NCBI GenBank assembly: GCA_003566995.1
Contig: PXBG01000157.1
Location: 1 to 46,228 of the forward strand
DNA: 46,228 nt
From: Syntrophobacteraceae bacterium
GTDB taxonomy: Bacteria > Desulfobacterota > Syntrophobacteria > Syntrophobacterales > Syntrophobacteraceae
Reading direction: 5' to 3'
A model generated the notes under the pieces. That model did not search any database and was not told the DNA's origin. It saw only the letters and a program-made list of their open reading frames with translations. Shown piece by piece: positions 18,503 through 26,358 of the stretch (positions within the stretch are counted from its first letter, which is position 1; each line of letters begins with the position of its first letter). Both the position numbers and the translations under genes were made by a program.

Positions 18503-18742
18503 ATGAGTTGCATCATAGAATCTTACACGGGAAATCTTTTGAGAAGTGACGAATTATCGCCTTCATCCCTTTACGGAAGTTCTTCCGCGGAGAGCGGAAG
18601 CACCCTTGAGCGGGACCCCTCGAACATGGCTTCAGGGGCTCATGCGCAGGAACCTCTCAGCAAAGAGCGCGAAGAGGAACTGGAAAACTGGATGTCGGAA
18701 ATCAAAAGCTTCATTCGAAGCATCGATGTGAACAGACTCTAA
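18503..18742 (+). CDS. Small hypothetical protein (79 residues) with its own control signals
   Basis: Not recognised. The ribosome site AAGGAGGT lies just before ATG 18503 and is near-perfect, much stronger than those of its neighbours. The product has no membrane segment or signal peptide. The first half is rich in Ser, Gly and small residues; the second half (SKEREEELENWMSEIKSFI) is a charged amphipathic helix. It stands alone: about 100 bases separate it from the SAM hydrolase gene and a strong terminator follows 46 bases after its stop. This suggests an individually regulated, well-expressed small protein. A Cys occurs at position 3, but not in a lipobox context. Confidence 0.75.
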   Translation: MSCIIESYTGNLLRSDELSPSSLYGSSSAESGSTLERDPSNMASGAHAQEPLSKEREEELENWMSEIKSFIRSIDVNRL

Positions 18743-18788
18743 CCACAAAAATTGAAACTGCGGGTGAATGTCATTCGCGGACGGGAAT

Positions 18789-18832
18789 AAACCCCTTTGC
18801 GTCAAAAACGAAAGGGGTTTTTCTTTTTTTTT
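18789..18832 (+). terminator. Rho-independent terminator of the 79-residue gene
   Basis: AAACCCCTTT (18789-18798), a 12-base loop, AAAGGGGTTT (18811-18820), then TTC and nine more Ts. A textbook structure. Confidence 0.9.
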
Positions 18833-19033
18833 CACCTGCAGGCCCGGACACCCCCGAAAGGGAAAAGCCTTGTTGCACCCTGTGCGGTGTGGTAGAAACA
18901 CTCACGTTTCCAGGTTGAATGCTGACGAAACCGCATTCGTTTTCATGTTCTTCGGCAGGCAAGGAATGGCTGGTTTCAGAATGTTCTGATCCGCTCACGG
19001 CCCTCAGGCTCACAACAAAACGACGGGAAAAAC

Positions 19034-19684
19034 ATGCTGGAAAGCGTACACGAACTGGTCAACTGGGTCATGGCATGGGCCTACACTCCCTATGGAGTCC
19101 TGGCACTGGGAATTCTGGCTTTCACCGAATCTTCCTTTTTTCCCATTCCCCCCGACGTGCTCCTCATTGCCCTTTCCCTTCTCAACCCTCAGCATGCCCT
19201 GTTTTACGCAGCCGTCTGCAGCGTGGGCTCTGTCTCCGGGGGTCTTTTCGGCTATGGCCTGGGAAAGTGGGGGGGGAGACCCCTGGTGGAGAGAATGTTT
19301 TCCCGGGAAAAAATCCAGTTCGTTCAAAATTACTATCACAAATATGACGTGTGGGCGGTGGCCATTGCCGGTTTCACCCCCATTCCCTACAAGGTTTTCA
19401 CCGTCACTGCCGGCGTGTTTCTCCTGGATGTGAAACGATTCGCTCTGGCATCGTTCATTGGCCGGGCGGGACGCTTTTTCATCGTGGCCACCCTGCTCTA
19501 CTTTTTCGGCGAACCCATCACGGGGTTCCTTCAAAAGTATTTCAACATCCTTTCCGTGTTGTTTGTGGTGCTCCTTCTGGGGGGCTTTTATCTGGTGCAC
19601 CATTTGTCCAGAAGAAGCATTCCATCGGACCCCAAACCTCAGGTGGTCGAACTTCCCCCTTCAAGAAAAGATCCTTCCCAATGA
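19034..19684 (+). CDS. DedA/SNARE-associated family membrane protein (YqaA-like)
   Basis: A 216-residue membrane protein of the DedA (VTT) superfamily, whose members include undecaprenyl-phosphate and phospholipid flippases. Family features are ESSFFPIPPDVLLIALSL near residue 32, SVGSVSGGLFGYGLGKWGG near 65, FTPIPYKVFTVTAGVF near 115 and FIGRAGRFFIVA near 143. The Glu and the FIPPD-like turn form the first re-entrant hairpin. The C-terminus is hydrophilic. ATG 19034 has GGGA seven bases upstream. Its stop overlaps the start of the binding-protein gene (ATGA), so they are coupled even though no common function is known. Confidence 0.9.
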   Translation: MLESVHELVNWVMAWAYTPYGVLALGILAFTESSFFPIPPDVLLIALSLLNPQHALFYAAVCSVGSVSGGLFGYGLGKWGGRPLVERMFSREKIQFVQNYYHKYDVWAVAIAGFTPIPYKVFTVTAGVFLLDVKRFALASFIGRAGRFFIVATLLYFFGEPITGFLQKYFNILSVLFVVLLLGGFYLVHHLSRRSIPSDPKPQVVELPPSRKDPSQ

Positions 19685-21297
19685 AACGGCTGTTTTTCAC
19701 CATTATTTTATCCGCCCTGTGCCTCCTGCACCCCGGCATCCCGCATGCTTCCGATCAGGAGAGGGAGCCTCAGGAGGGAGACTGGCTCATCTATCACCTC
19801 CCTTCCGAGCCCGCAACGCTCAACCTCATCACCTCCACCGACGCCTATGCGTCCAACATCAACAATTACATCTACGAGTCCCTGTTGAAGCGGGATGAGG
19901 AAACACTGGAACTGGTGCCCGTCCTCGCCGAGTCCTGGGAAATCTCCCAGGACCATCTCACTTACACTTTTTATCTGAAAAAAGACATTCACTGGCAGGA
20001 CGGAACTCCCTTCACAGCCAGGGATGTGGCCTTTTCCTTTGAACGAATAAACGATCCCGCCGTGGACGCGGCACACCTCAGGAACTATTACCGGGACATC
20101 GAATCCCTCGAAGTGATTGACGATCACACCGTCCGATACCATTACCGAATTCCCTATTTTCGCGCCCTGGAGTTTTGCGGCGGCATCCCCATCCTTCCGG
20201 CACATCTTTTTGAAGAAACGGACAATTTCAATCAGCATTCCGTGGGAAGAAGCCCCCTCGGAACGGGTCCCTACCGTATGCTTCGCTGGGACACGGGAAA
20301 GGAAATCGTCCTCGTGAGGAATGAAGACTACTGGGGAAAAAGGCCTCACCTGGATCGAATCTTGTTCAAAATCATCACGGACACCACCGTCGCCTTTCAG
20401 GTGCTCAGGAAAGGGGGCCTGGACGTGATGGGCCTGCGCCCCATACAGTGGGTCCGCCAGACACAGAGCAGGAGATTCCAAGAAAATTTCGTCAAGCTCA
20501 AGTACTATCTCCCCAGCTACAGCTACATTGGCTGGAATTCGAGAAGACCCCAGTTTTCCGACCCGAGAGTGCGCAAAGCCATGACCCTGCTGCTGGACCG
20601 GGAGAGCATTCTGGAAAGAATCCTTTTCGGCCTGGGGACAGTGGTGACGGGCACCTTTTACGTGAACAGCCCCGAATACAACAAAAACATCACCCCGCAC
20701 CCTTATGACCCGCAGAGAGCCAGGGAGCTGCTACGGGAAGCGGGCTGGGAAGACCATGATGGAAGGGGCATTCTTCAAAAGGACGGCGTGCCCTTCTCCT
20801 TTGAGTTTCTCATCGCTTCCGGGTCCAAGTTTGGGGAGCAGATCGCCACCATTCTTCAGGAGAATCTCAGGCAGGCGGGCATCAGCATGACCATCCGCAA
20901 GCTGGAATGGGCCGTTTTTGTGCAAAGGATTCAAGAGCACAATTTCGACGCGTGCACCATGGGCTGGAACCTCGGATGGGTTTCGGACCCTTATCAATTG
21001 TGGCATTCTTCCCAGGCAGAAGGTGGGTCCAATTTTGTGGGTTTTGAAAATGCGGAAGCGGACGCCATCATTGAAAAAGCACGTCAGGAATTTGACGAGG
21101 AAAAGCGTTATGAACTTTACCACCGCTTTCATGAGATCCTTCATGAGGAGCAGCCTTACACCTTTCTCTTCACCACTCAGGCGTTGGTGGCCGTGTCCAC
21201 CCGATTTGAAAATGTGAGCGTTTACCCCATGGGGCTGGTCCCCCGCGAATGGTGGGTTCCCTCGGAGCACCAAAGATACGGGGAGAGAAGGCGTTGA
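19681..21297 (+). CDS. Peptide/oligopeptide-type ABC transporter substrate-binding protein
   Basis: A 538-residue SBP_bac_5 (DppA/OppA-type) protein with the signal peptide MKRLFFTIILSALCLLHPG, cleaved near PHA. The domain shows LAESWEISQDHLTYTFYLKK, DGTPFTARDVAFSFERI and GTGPYRM, as in the family. ATG 19681 overlaps the dedA stop. It lacks a lipobox Cys, so it should be a soluble periplasmic protein. Two permease genes follow directly. The ligand could be a peptide, an opine or a sugar acid; it is not decided by the sequence. Confidence 0.92.
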   Translation: MKRLFFTIILSALCLLHPGIPHASDQEREPQEGDWLIYHLPSEPATLNLITSTDAYASNINNYIYESLLKRDEETLELVPVLAESWEISQDHLTYTFYLKKDIHWQDGTPFTARDVAFSFERINDPAVDAAHLRNYYRDIESLEVIDDHTVRYHYRIPYFRALEFCGGIPILPAHLFEETDNFNQHSVGRSPLGTGPYRMLRWDTGKEIVLVRNEDYWGKRPHLDRILFKIITDTTVAFQVLRKGGLDVMGLRPIQWVRQTQSRRFQENFVKLKYYLPSYSYIGWNSRRPQFSDPRVRKAMTLLLDRESILERILFGLGTVVTGTFYVNSPEYNKNITPHPYDPQRARELLREAGWEDHDGRGILQKDGVPFSFEFLIASGSKFGEQIATILQENLRQAGISMTIRKLEWAVFVQRIQEHNFDACTMGWNLGWVSDPYQLWHSSQAEGGSNFVGFENAEADAIIEKARQEFDEEKRYELYHRFHEILHEEQPYTFLFTTQALVAVSTRFENVSVYPMGLVPREWWVPSEHQRYGERRR

Positions 21298-21319
21298 GGG
21301 AAAAAGGCTAAACGACAGC

Positions 21320-22318
21320 ATGAAGACCTATCTCGTCAAAAGGCTTTTGCAGATCATTCCCACCCTCCTGGGAATCACGCTCATCACCTTTCTCATCATC
21401 CAGCTGGCCCCGGGCAATCCTGCAACCCTGAGAATTCAAATGGCCGCCCAGGGACAGATCGGCGATTCTGCCCTGTCCGAGCAGATCGTGGAGGACACCA
21501 AAAAGCTTTACGGCCTGGACAAACCCCTCCCCGTGCAGTACGCCCTCTGGGTCAAAAGGGTCTTCACCTTTGATTTCGGGAACTCCTACAAGGATCACCG
21601 GAAGGTGTGGGATAAAATCGCCGAGAGGCTCCCCATCACCATTCAGCTGAACCTCATCTCCATCTTCCTCGTCTATCTCATCGCCATACCCTGCGGCGTC
21701 TTTTCCGCCACACGCCAGGGGGCCCTGTCCGATCGGCTCCTCACCCTCTTTTTCTTCTTTCTGTATTCTCTTCCATCTTTCTGGGTGGCGGTGCTGCTCA
21801 TCATGCTGCTGGGAGGAGGAGATTTCTGGGATCTTTTCCCCGTCTACGGCATTTCCTCCATCGGGGCAGAACACCTCAGCTTCTTCCCCTGGCTTCTGGA
21901 CCGCATCTGGCATCTCATGCTTCCCGTTTTGTGTCTCACCTACGGGGGGCTCGCCTACCTGTCCCGCCTGACCCGCTCCAACATGCTGGAAGTCATCCGT
22001 GAAGATTACGTGAGGACAGCCAGAGCCAAGGGGCTGAACGAGCGGCTGGTCATTTTCAAGCATGCCTTTCGCAACGCTCTTCTTCCCATCGTCACCCTCC
22101 TTGCTTTTCTGCTCCCCGCCATGTTCGGAGGAAGCATCATCATCGAAAGCATCTTTTCCATTCCGGGCATGGGGCAGCTTGGCTTCGAGGCGGTTTTGAG
22201 CCGGGATTATCCGGTCATCATGGCCATCACGACCATCTCCGCCCTTCTCACGCTTGTGGGCCTGCTCCTCTCAGACATCCTCTACGCCCTGCTCGATCCC
22301 CGCATTCAGCTGGATTGA
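21320..22318 (+). CDS. dppB: Peptide-type ABC transporter permease (DppB type)
   Basis: A 332-residue membrane permease with the N-terminal segment LLQIIPTLLGITLITFLII and the PVQYALWV / DFGNSY pattern of DppB/OppB. The coupling motif is EDYVRTARAKGLNERLVIFK followed by HAFRNALLPIVT. It starts 22 bases after the binding-protein gene. Symbol by family type only. Confidence 0.92.
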   Translation: MKTYLVKRLLQIIPTLLGITLITFLIIQLAPGNPATLRIQMAAQGQIGDSALSEQIVEDTKKLYGLDKPLPVQYALWVKRVFTFDFGNSYKDHRKVWDKIAERLPITIQLNLISIFLVYLIAIPCGVFSATRQGALSDRLLTLFFFFLYSLPSFWVAVLLIMLLGGGDFWDLFPVYGISSIGAEHLSFFPWLLDRIWHLMLPVLCLTYGGLAYLSRLTRSNMLEVIREDYVRTARAKGLNERLVIFKHAFRNALLPIVTLLAFLLPAMFGGSIIIESIFSIPGMGQLGFEAVLSRDYPVIMAITTISALLTLVGLLLSDILYALLDPRIQLD

Positions 22319-22332
22319 GACCTTGGAGCCAG

Positions 22333-22431
22333 ATGATGTTTCAGGATAGAACGGACACGGTGACACGGATTCACATGGGTGCTCATATGGACGGTGAGCA
22401 GGAAAACTCACCCGGGACGCTGAAAAAATGA
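22333..22431 (+). CDS. Possible 32-residue ORF coupled to the dppC-type gene
   Basis: Two adjacent ATGs at 22333 and 22336 follow GGAG by four and seven bases. The frame closes at TGA 22429-22431, overlapping the next start as ATGA. The permease gene itself has no clear ribosome site, so this frame could deliver ribosomes to it. The peptide (MMFQDRTDTVTRIHM, then acidic and basic residues) is unlike any known domain and may have no function of its own. Confidence 0.35.
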   Translation: MMFQDRTDTVTRIHMGAHMDGEQENSPGTLKK

Positions 22432-23453
22432 CTCAGGATCGCGCGCCCAACAGCTACTGGCAAAACGTCTGGCATCACTTCAGAAAGAAACGCCTGTCTC
22501 TTGCGGGTCTCTGGATCACTCTGGCCCTCATCTTTGTGGCCGTCTTCGCTCCCATTTTGGCCAATGACCGCCCCATACTGTTCATTCACGAGGGCAAGTG
22601 GCACTGGCCCGTTCTTTCGGGAGTGGAGCAGGTTGGGCCCCAATCCTGGAGAGAACTGAAACAGGACACTCCCTTTCTTTTCCAGCGGGACAGGGAAGAG
22701 GGTTATTGGGCCCTGTGGCCCCCTGTCCCCTATTCCCCTACGGAATACAATCTTTTGAGAATTCTCGAAGCTCCCAGCCGTGCGCACTGGTTCGGCACCG
22801 ACGACAGCGGCCGCGATGTGCTGAGCCGCATGATCTACGGTGCCCGCATTTCTCTCTCGGTGGGCTTTGTGGCGGTGAGCATCGCTCTGGTCATCGGCAT
22901 TCTTCTGGGAGCCGCGGCGGGTTATTTCGGCGGCTGGGTGGACCACACCATCAGCAGAATCATAGAGGTCTTTCTCACCATCCCCACCTTTTTCCTCATC
23001 ATCGCCATCATCGCCTTTCTGCCCCCGAGCATCTACAACATCATGGTGGTCATCGGCCTGACAAGCTGGACAGGGGCTGCCCGTTTCGTGCGTGCGGAGT
23101 TTTTCAAGCTCAAGCGGCTGGATTTCGTCATGGCCTCGAGAGCCCTGGGAGCATCCAACGGGCGCCTCATCTTCATTCACATGCTGCCCAACGCCATGGC
23201 TCCCGTACTGGTTTCGGCCGTTTTCGGCATTGCGGGGGCAATCCTCACGGAATCCAGTTTGAGCTTTCTCGGTTTTGGCGTGCCGCCTCCAACACCCAGC
23301 TGGGGGGACATTCTGTCTCAGAGCAGAGACTACATTGAATTTGCCTGGTGGCTGACCATTTTTCCGGGGGCTGCCATCTTCCTGAGCATCACCTCCTACA
23401 ACCTGGTGGGAGAAGGATTGCGAGATGCCATGGATCCCAAACTGTTTGAATGA
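22428..23453 (+). CDS. dppC: Peptide-type ABC transporter permease (DppC/YejE type)
   Basis: A 341-residue permease. It has the OppC_N segment (FRKKRLSLAGLWITL), then an extracytoplasmic loop of about 70 residues (NDRPILFIHEGKWHWPVL onwards) like that of YejE-type permeases, then HWFGTDDSGRDVLSRMIYGAR and the coupling motif near DFVMASRALGASNGRLIFIH. No ATPase genes (DppD/DppF) follow; xseA comes next after 84 bases. The transporter must use ATPases encoded elsewhere. Confidence 0.92.
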   Translation: MTQDRAPNSYWQNVWHHFRKKRLSLAGLWITLALIFVAVFAPILANDRPILFIHEGKWHWPVLSGVEQVGPQSWRELKQDTPFLFQRDREEGYWALWPPVPYSPTEYNLLRILEAPSRAHWFGTDDSGRDVLSRMIYGARISLSVGFVAVSIALVIGILLGAAAGYFGGWVDHTISRIIEVFLTIPTFFLIIAIIAFLPPSIYNIMVVIGLTSWTGAARFVRAEFFKLKRLDFVMASRALGASNGRLIFIHMLPNAMAPVLVSAVFGIAGAILTESSLSFLGFGVPPPTPSWGDILSQSRDYIEFAWWLTIFPGAAIFLSITSYNLVGEGLRDAMDPKLFE

Positions 23454-23537
23454 GCGATCAGCTCCCAGGAAGTTCATTTGGTGAACTGGAAACCATTCCG
23501 CCGTTTCCGCACTCCATTCTCATGATCGGATTTGGCC

Positions 23538-24896
23538 ATGCTTCGCCCCATGTCACAAGAAAAACCCGTCGTTTTCACCGTGAGCGAACTGAACGCTCAG
23601 ATCAAACACATGCTGGAGTCCGGTTATCCCCTCGTGTGGGTCATGGGTGAAATCTCCAATTTCAGAGTGCCCTCATCGGGGCACCATTATTTCACCCTGA
23701 AAGACGACCAGAGCCAGATTCGGGCCGTTTTTTTCCGCCCTCAGCAAAGAAACCTGCGCTTCACGCCCGAAGCCGGCCTTCAGGTGCTTTGCCAGGGAAG
23801 GCTCAGCGTCTACGAACCGAGGGGTGAATACCAGCTCATCGTGGAAATGATGGAGCCCCAGGGCTTCGGTGCTTTGCAGCTGGCCTTTGAGCAGCTCAAA
23901 AAGAAACTTGAAAAGGAAGGGCTTTTCGACTCCTCCCGAAAACAGCCCCTGCCCACCTGCCCCACGCACATCGCCATCGTCACCTCTTCCACGGGTGCGG
24001 CCATTCAGGACATTTTGCGTGTCTTTCAGAGAAGCCCTTACGCTCTCACTGTAACGATCCTTCCCGTGCGCGTTCAGGGCCGTGAAGCTGCAGCGGAAAT
24101 TGCCGCGGCCATTGGAAAGGCCAACCAGCTGGCTGCAGCCTACCAGTGGGATTTGCTCATTGTGGGCCGGGGCGGAGGGAGCATCGAGGATTTATGGCCT
24201 TTCAACGAAGAAGTGGTGGCCCGGGCCCTGGCTGACTCCACCCTGCCCACTTTGTCGGCAGTGGGCCACGAAATCGACTTCACCATTTCGGACATGGTTG
24301 CGGATCAGCGGGCTCCCACTCCAACGGCTGCCGCCGAATGGGTCGTCACCCGGCTGGACCGGTTTGAGCGTGAACTGAAAATCTGCGAGGAAAAACTGGT
24401 GAGCCTGCTGCGCCACAAACTGGACTCCCAAAAGCAGATGCTCCAATTCACTCAAAGCCGGCTGGTCGATCCCAGAAGGCGGTTGGCGGACCTCAGGCTC
24501 TTCCTGGACGAACGAATGGAAAGAATGCTTCTGGCCCTCGAGGGCCGCATGGAAAGGGCCCGAACCCGCCTGCTCCACTATGAGGACAGAATGAAGCGGG
24601 CACATCCCTTTCAGACCATCACCAGTCTGCGGGCTCACCTGGATCAGAAATGCCGGGAGATGACCATTCACCAACGGAAGCTTTTGGACAGTCACCGCAT
24701 GAGACTCCAGGAATACACCGCCAAACTGAATGCCCTGAGCCCCCTTTCCGTCCTGGAGCGAGGCTATTCCATCACTTACGGACTGCCCCGCAAAGAAGTG
24801 CTGAGAGACGCCGGGGAGGTGCAGGAGGGAGATAAAGTGCTGGTGCAGCTGGCCAGGGGAAATCTTGTGTGTGAAGTGCGAAAAGTTGAAGATTGA
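23538..24896 (+). CDS. xseA: Exodeoxyribonuclease VII large subunit
   Basis: A roughly 452-residue subunit of the single-strand-specific exonuclease VII. The N-terminal OB fold shows FTVSELNAQIKHML, WVMGEISNF and SGHHYFTLKD. The catalytic domain has VTSSTGAAIQDIL, GRGGGSIEDLWPFNEE and HEIDFTISDMVADQRAPTP. The C-terminal half is a long coiled coil, ending with the usual PLSVLERGYSIT. ATG 23538 has GGAT seven bases upstream; ATG 23550, nearer the conserved region, and TTG 23532 are alternatives. The small subunit gene follows after 32 bases. Confidence 0.96.
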   Translation: MLRPMSQEKPVVFTVSELNAQIKHMLESGYPLVWVMGEISNFRVPSSGHHYFTLKDDQSQIRAVFFRPQQRNLRFTPEAGLQVLCQGRLSVYEPRGEYQLIVEMMEPQGFGALQLAFEQLKKKLEKEGLFDSSRKQPLPTCPTHIAIVTSSTGAAIQDILRVFQRSPYALTVTILPVRVQGREAAAEIAAAIGKANQLAAAYQWDLLIVGRGGGSIEDLWPFNEEVVARALADSTLPTLSAVGHEIDFTISDMVADQRAPTPTAAAEWVVTRLDRFERELKICEEKLVSLLRHKLDSQKQMLQFTQSRLVDPRRRLADLRLFLDERMERMLLALEGRMERARTRLLHYEDRMKRAHPFQTITSLRAHLDQKCREMTIHQRKLLDSHRMRLQEYTAKLNALSPLSVLERGYSITYGLPRKEVLRDAGEVQEGDKVLVQLARGNLVCEVRKVED

Positions 24897-24928
24897 AAAT
24901 CCTTTTGATTCCATGGCGAGGACCGTTT

Positions 24929-25195
24929 ATGGCTAAGAAGAAAAGCGAGGCTTTTGAGGAGGCTTTGAAAAAGCTTCAGGGAATTGTTGAAAAGCTGGAG
25001 AGAGGCGACCTTCCTCTGGAGGACGCCATGGCTTCATTCACAGAAGGGGTGAAGCTGGCAAAATTTTGCCACCAAAAACTCGAAGAAGCGGAAAACAAAA
25101 TTCAGGAACTTGTCAAAGATGAGGAGGGCAACTGGACCGGTTCAGCCCTGGAAAAAACTCCGCCCGAGAAGCTTTCGGAGCTGGACAGGGATTGA
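24929..25195 (+). CDS. xseB: Exodeoxyribonuclease VII small subunit
   Basis: An 88-residue helical hairpin protein that binds the coiled-coil arm of XseA. It shows FEEALKKLQGIVEKLERGDL, PLEDAMASFTEGVKLAKFC and KLEEAENKI, the standard family pattern. ATG 24929 has AGGA about seven bases upstream; an in-frame TTG at 24893 overlapping xseA has none. Confidence 0.96.
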   Translation: MAKKKSEAFEEALKKLQGIVEKLERGDLPLEDAMASFTEGVKLAKFCHQKLEEAENKIQELVKDEEGNWTGSALEKTPPEKLSELDRD

Positions 25196-25292
25196 TGGGT
25201 CCATGGAAATTTTTTCCCCTGCGCGCTGGAAAGACAGGCGCCGGCCCGATTTTCATTCAGGGGAGCGAGAGGGAGGAAATGGATTGGGACAC

Positions 25293-25320
25293 TTGTCTTT
25301 TGACCCTTTAAAATTATAGA
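25293..25320 (+). promoter_or_regulatory. Possible promoter ahead of ispA
   Basis: TTGTCT (25293-25298), 16-base spacer, TATAGA (25315-25320) in an unusually AT-rich stretch within a 154-base gap after xseB. This suggests ispA-dxs-tlyA-rlmH may have its own start. Confidence 0.35.
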
Positions 25321-25349
25321 ATATCTTTTTACAGGATGGACGAAACCAA

Positions 25350-26249
25350 ATGGCCGATTTCGATCTCAAGAAGTATCTGTCAGAACGGAAAAAACTCGTC
25401 GACAATGCCCTGAAGGAACTGCTTCCCGCTCCCACGGGTCTAGAAAAGAAGGTGTTGGAAGCCGCGCGTTACAGCCTCTTTGCAGGAGGAAAAAGACTGC
25501 GGCCCATACTGTGCCTGGGCGCGGCCGACGTGGTGGGCGGCAAGATGGAGGAAGTTCTGCCCGTTGCGTGCGCTCTGGAAATGATCCACACCTATTCCCT
25601 CATCCACGACGACCTCCCCGCCATGGACGACGACGATTTTCGAAGGGGCAAGCCCACGTGCCACAAAATTTTCGGAGAGGCCATAGCCATCCTGGCAGGT
25701 GACGCTCTTCTCACGGAAGCCTTTGATGTGACCGCCAGCGTCCGCGCATTGCAGTCATTTCCTTCCGAACGCATTGTGGAGGCGATGGGGTTGATGGCGA
25801 GGGCATCAGGGCACCGCGGCATGGTGGGAGGCCAGGTCATTGATCTTGAATGTGAGAATCAGGAAGCGGATCTTGCCACTGTGGAATACATGCACGTGCG
25901 AAAAACCGGTGCTCTCCTGACAGCTTCCCTGGAAGTGGGAGCCAGCCTTGGGGGGGGAACGCCCGAGCAGATCGCCGCTTTGAAGCATTACGGCCAGCAC
26001 TTCGGACTCGCTTTTCAAATCACCGATGACATCCTCGATGTGGAGGGAGAGGCTCACGAGATGGGCAAAACTCCCGGTTCGGATCTGGCGAGCAACAAAA
26101 GAACCTACCCTGCTCTCCTCGGCCTGTCCCGCTCCAGGGAAGCGGCCCGGGAAAATGTGGAAGCCGCCGTACAGGCGCTGGCGCCGTTCAGAGGAGAAGC
26201 GGAACCCTTGCGTGCCATCGCCCGGTATCTGCTCGTTCGACGCGCGTGA
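25350..26249 (+). CDS. ispA: Polyprenyl (farnesyl/geranylgeranyl) diphosphate synthase
   Basis: A 299-residue all-helical prenyltransferase that condenses isopentenyl diphosphate with allylic diphosphates. The N-terminal GGKRLRPIL binds substrate. The first aspartate-rich motif is IHDDLPAMDDDDFRRGKPT (DDxxxxD form), GQVIDL is the conserved Gln region, and QITDDILDVEG is the second aspartate motif. The bacterial FPP-type insertion is present in motif one. It sits before dxs, which supplies its precursors, the usual arrangement. Chain length is inferred as C15-C20. The C-terminus is slightly irregular (ARYLLVRRA), matching the ordinary family end. Confidence 0.95.
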   Translation: MADFDLKKYLSERKKLVDNALKELLPAPTGLEKKVLEAARYSLFAGGKRLRPILCLGAADVVGGKMEEVLPVACALEMIHTYSLIHDDLPAMDDDDFRRGKPTCHKIFGEAIAILAGDALLTEAFDVTASVRALQSFPSERIVEAMGLMARASGHRGMVGGQVIDLECENQEADLATVEYMHVRKTGALLTASLEVGASLGGGTPEQIAALKHYGQHFGLAFQITDDILDVEGEAHEMGKTPGSDLASNKRTYPALLGLSRSREAARENVEAAVQALAPFRGEAEPLRAIARYLLVRRA

Positions 26250-26358
26250 ATCTTGCCAAAAATAGAGTGCTTCCCAAGAGGCCCGCTGAAACAGGGGCCG
26301 GCTGAACACTCCTTCCAGGAAACCCCGAGTCCTGCAGGTTTTGAGGAGGACTGAAACC

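Noticed and set aside
22383-23477. A 364-codon minus-strand frame over the dppC-type gene
   Set aside because: It mirrors a complete permease and has Asp/His/Gly-rich content without any known motif.
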